A stretch of 5,754 nt of DNA. It comes from Candidatus Acetothermia bacterium. Lineage in GTDB: Bacteria; Bipolaricaulota; Bipolaricaulia; RBG-16-55-9; JANLFV01. This document shows positions 5,125 to 5,754 of the stretch, piece by piece. The stretch spans positions 1 through 5,754 of the forward strand of contig JAPWVC010000083.1 in NCBI GenBank assembly GCA_028275195.1. The letters are read 5' to 3'. Position 1 is the first letter of the stretch, and each line of letters begins with the position of its first letter. A program made the translations under genes and the position numbers. The notes under the pieces were generated by a model, which made no database searches, was not told the origin of the DNA, and saw only the letters and a list, made by a program, of their open reading frames with translations.

Positions 5125-5754
5125 AGCCGCTCACCCCAGCGGACCAAGGCCCAGGCGATCAGCCCCAAGATCAGCCCCAGAGCCAGCCCATTGGCCGTCC
5201 GGAGGAGAGAGAGGAGGAGCGGCGTGTGAAGGTGGGCGAAGGAATTGACGATCGAGACCTGGCCGACCAGGCCAAGGGCGAGGAGGATGGGCCCATACTC
5301 GCGGAGCCGTCGGCCGTAAGCGCCCCAGAGGAGGAGCAAGGGATGGCCGAGCAGGAACTCTTTGAATCTTGGCCGGGCATAGAGTAACCCCTCGAGCAGC
5401 CCTCGGGCCCGCCCCTCGAGCCCCGAGACGGGGATGATCGAGAGGTTATCGCTCCTCAAGAGGGCGATCAGGACCACTCCCCCGCCGAGGACGATGAGAG
5501 CCAACTCCCCGAGCGTCGGCCTCCTGAGGAGCAGGCTCTTCAGCTCTGCGAATCTATCCCGAGCAGAATGGATGAGAAGGGCCCCGAGGAGGGGGAGGAC
5601 GAGCGCGGCCTTCACGCCCCGAAATTCTAGGAGCTTCAAGAAGAAGGGGGTCTCGGCTAGGATCGTCCCGACCCAGAGGCCCCCGAGGAGGGCGACCCCC
5701 GAGAAGGCGAGCACCGCTAGAACCCCCCCGCGCAAGGAGCCCTCGAACTGCCCC
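5106..5754 (-). CDS. DUF5693-like multi-pass membrane protein (C-terminal part; 5' end outside window)
   Basis: The C-terminal 215 residues of a longer membrane protein; the frame is open to the right edge, and the TTG at 5733-5735 is probably an internal Leu rather than a start. Five or six hydrophobic segments are visible (roughly residues 10-34, 46-63, 83-99, 137-149, 154-170 and 187-204 of the fragment). Conserved-looking stretches are EFRGVKAALVLPLL (43-56), GLEGRARGLLEGLLYARPRF (111-130), KEFLLGHP (131-138) and GQVSIVNSFAHLHTP (164-178), then SLLRTANG (182-189). These resemble the C-terminal part of DUF5693 proteins, which are usually about 600 or more residues long and commonly encoded next to csaB; this is recall, not a database search. 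The biochemical function is not established. Co-location with csaB suggests a role in export, polymerisation or transfer of the pyruvylated wall polymer (inference). The TGA stop lies 19 nt inside csaB, implying co-translation. Confidence 0.78.
   Translation of the reverse strand, partial: GQFEGSLRGGVLAVLAFSGVALLGGLWVGTILAETPFFLKLLEFRGVKAALVLPLLGALLIHSARDRFAELKSLLLRRPTLGELALIVLGGGVVLIALLRSDNLSIIPVSGLEGRARGLLEGLLYARPRFKEFLLGHPLLLLWGAYGRRLREYGPILLALGLVGQVSIVNSFAHLHTPLLLSLLRTANGLALGLILGLIAWALVRWGERLWQSGS

Noticed and set aside
5733..5735. TTG as the start codon of the DUF5693-like gene
   Set aside because: The frame continues open to the window edge, related proteins are much longer and no Shine-Dalgarno is convincing, so it is better read as an internal Leu in a truncated gene.

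Overview
This window is a compact, GC-rich bacterial segment (roughly 60-65 % G+C by eye). It carries one complete or near-complete gene on the + strand and five genes on the - strand, the last of which runs off the right edge. There are no RNA genes, mobile elements or CRISPR arrays, and no gene-free stretch longer than 62 bases.

Layout from left to right. (1) A sigma-70 family factor (about 35-946, +). (2) Directly abutting it tail to tail, with stop codons only 2 bp apart, is a - strand operon that reads from right to left: a DUF5693-like membrane protein (5' end outside the window), csaB (polysaccharide pyruvyl transferase), rsmH (16S rRNA C1402 N4-methyltransferase), ftsL (divisome coiled-coil protein) and ftsI (septal transpeptidase). 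DUF5693/csaB overlap by 19 nt, csaB/rsmH by 4 nt (GTGA) and ftsL/ftsI by 4 nt (ATGA). Only rsmH and ftsL are separated, by 62 nt.

How the genes fit together. rsmH-ftsL-ftsI is the conserved head of the dcw (division and cell wall) cluster. Here the usual upstream mraZ is absent, its place being taken by csaB and the DUF5693 gene. The usual downstream murE, murF, mraY and so on do not follow, because the cluster stops at the convergent sigma gene. CsaB-type enzymes put ketal-pyruvate on a secondary cell-wall polymer that SLH-domain S-layer proteins bind. The layout therefore suggests co-expression of S-layer anchoring with septal wall synthesis (inference).

Organism. The genes are standard bacterial chromosomal housekeeping genes. 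High G+C, near absence of cysteine (two in about 1,890 residues), many Glu/Arg/Leu residues, tight packing and a csaB/DUF5693 pair point to a non-model bacterium with an SLH-anchored envelope and possibly a thermophilic lifestyle. Candidate groups include deep-branching lineages such as Bipolaricaulota/Acetothermia, Armatimonadota or Deinococcus-Thermus, or a GC-rich Firmicute. I cannot place it more exactly from sequence alone. I found no obviously new defence or mobile system. The least understood component is the DUF5693-like membrane protein coupled to csaB.
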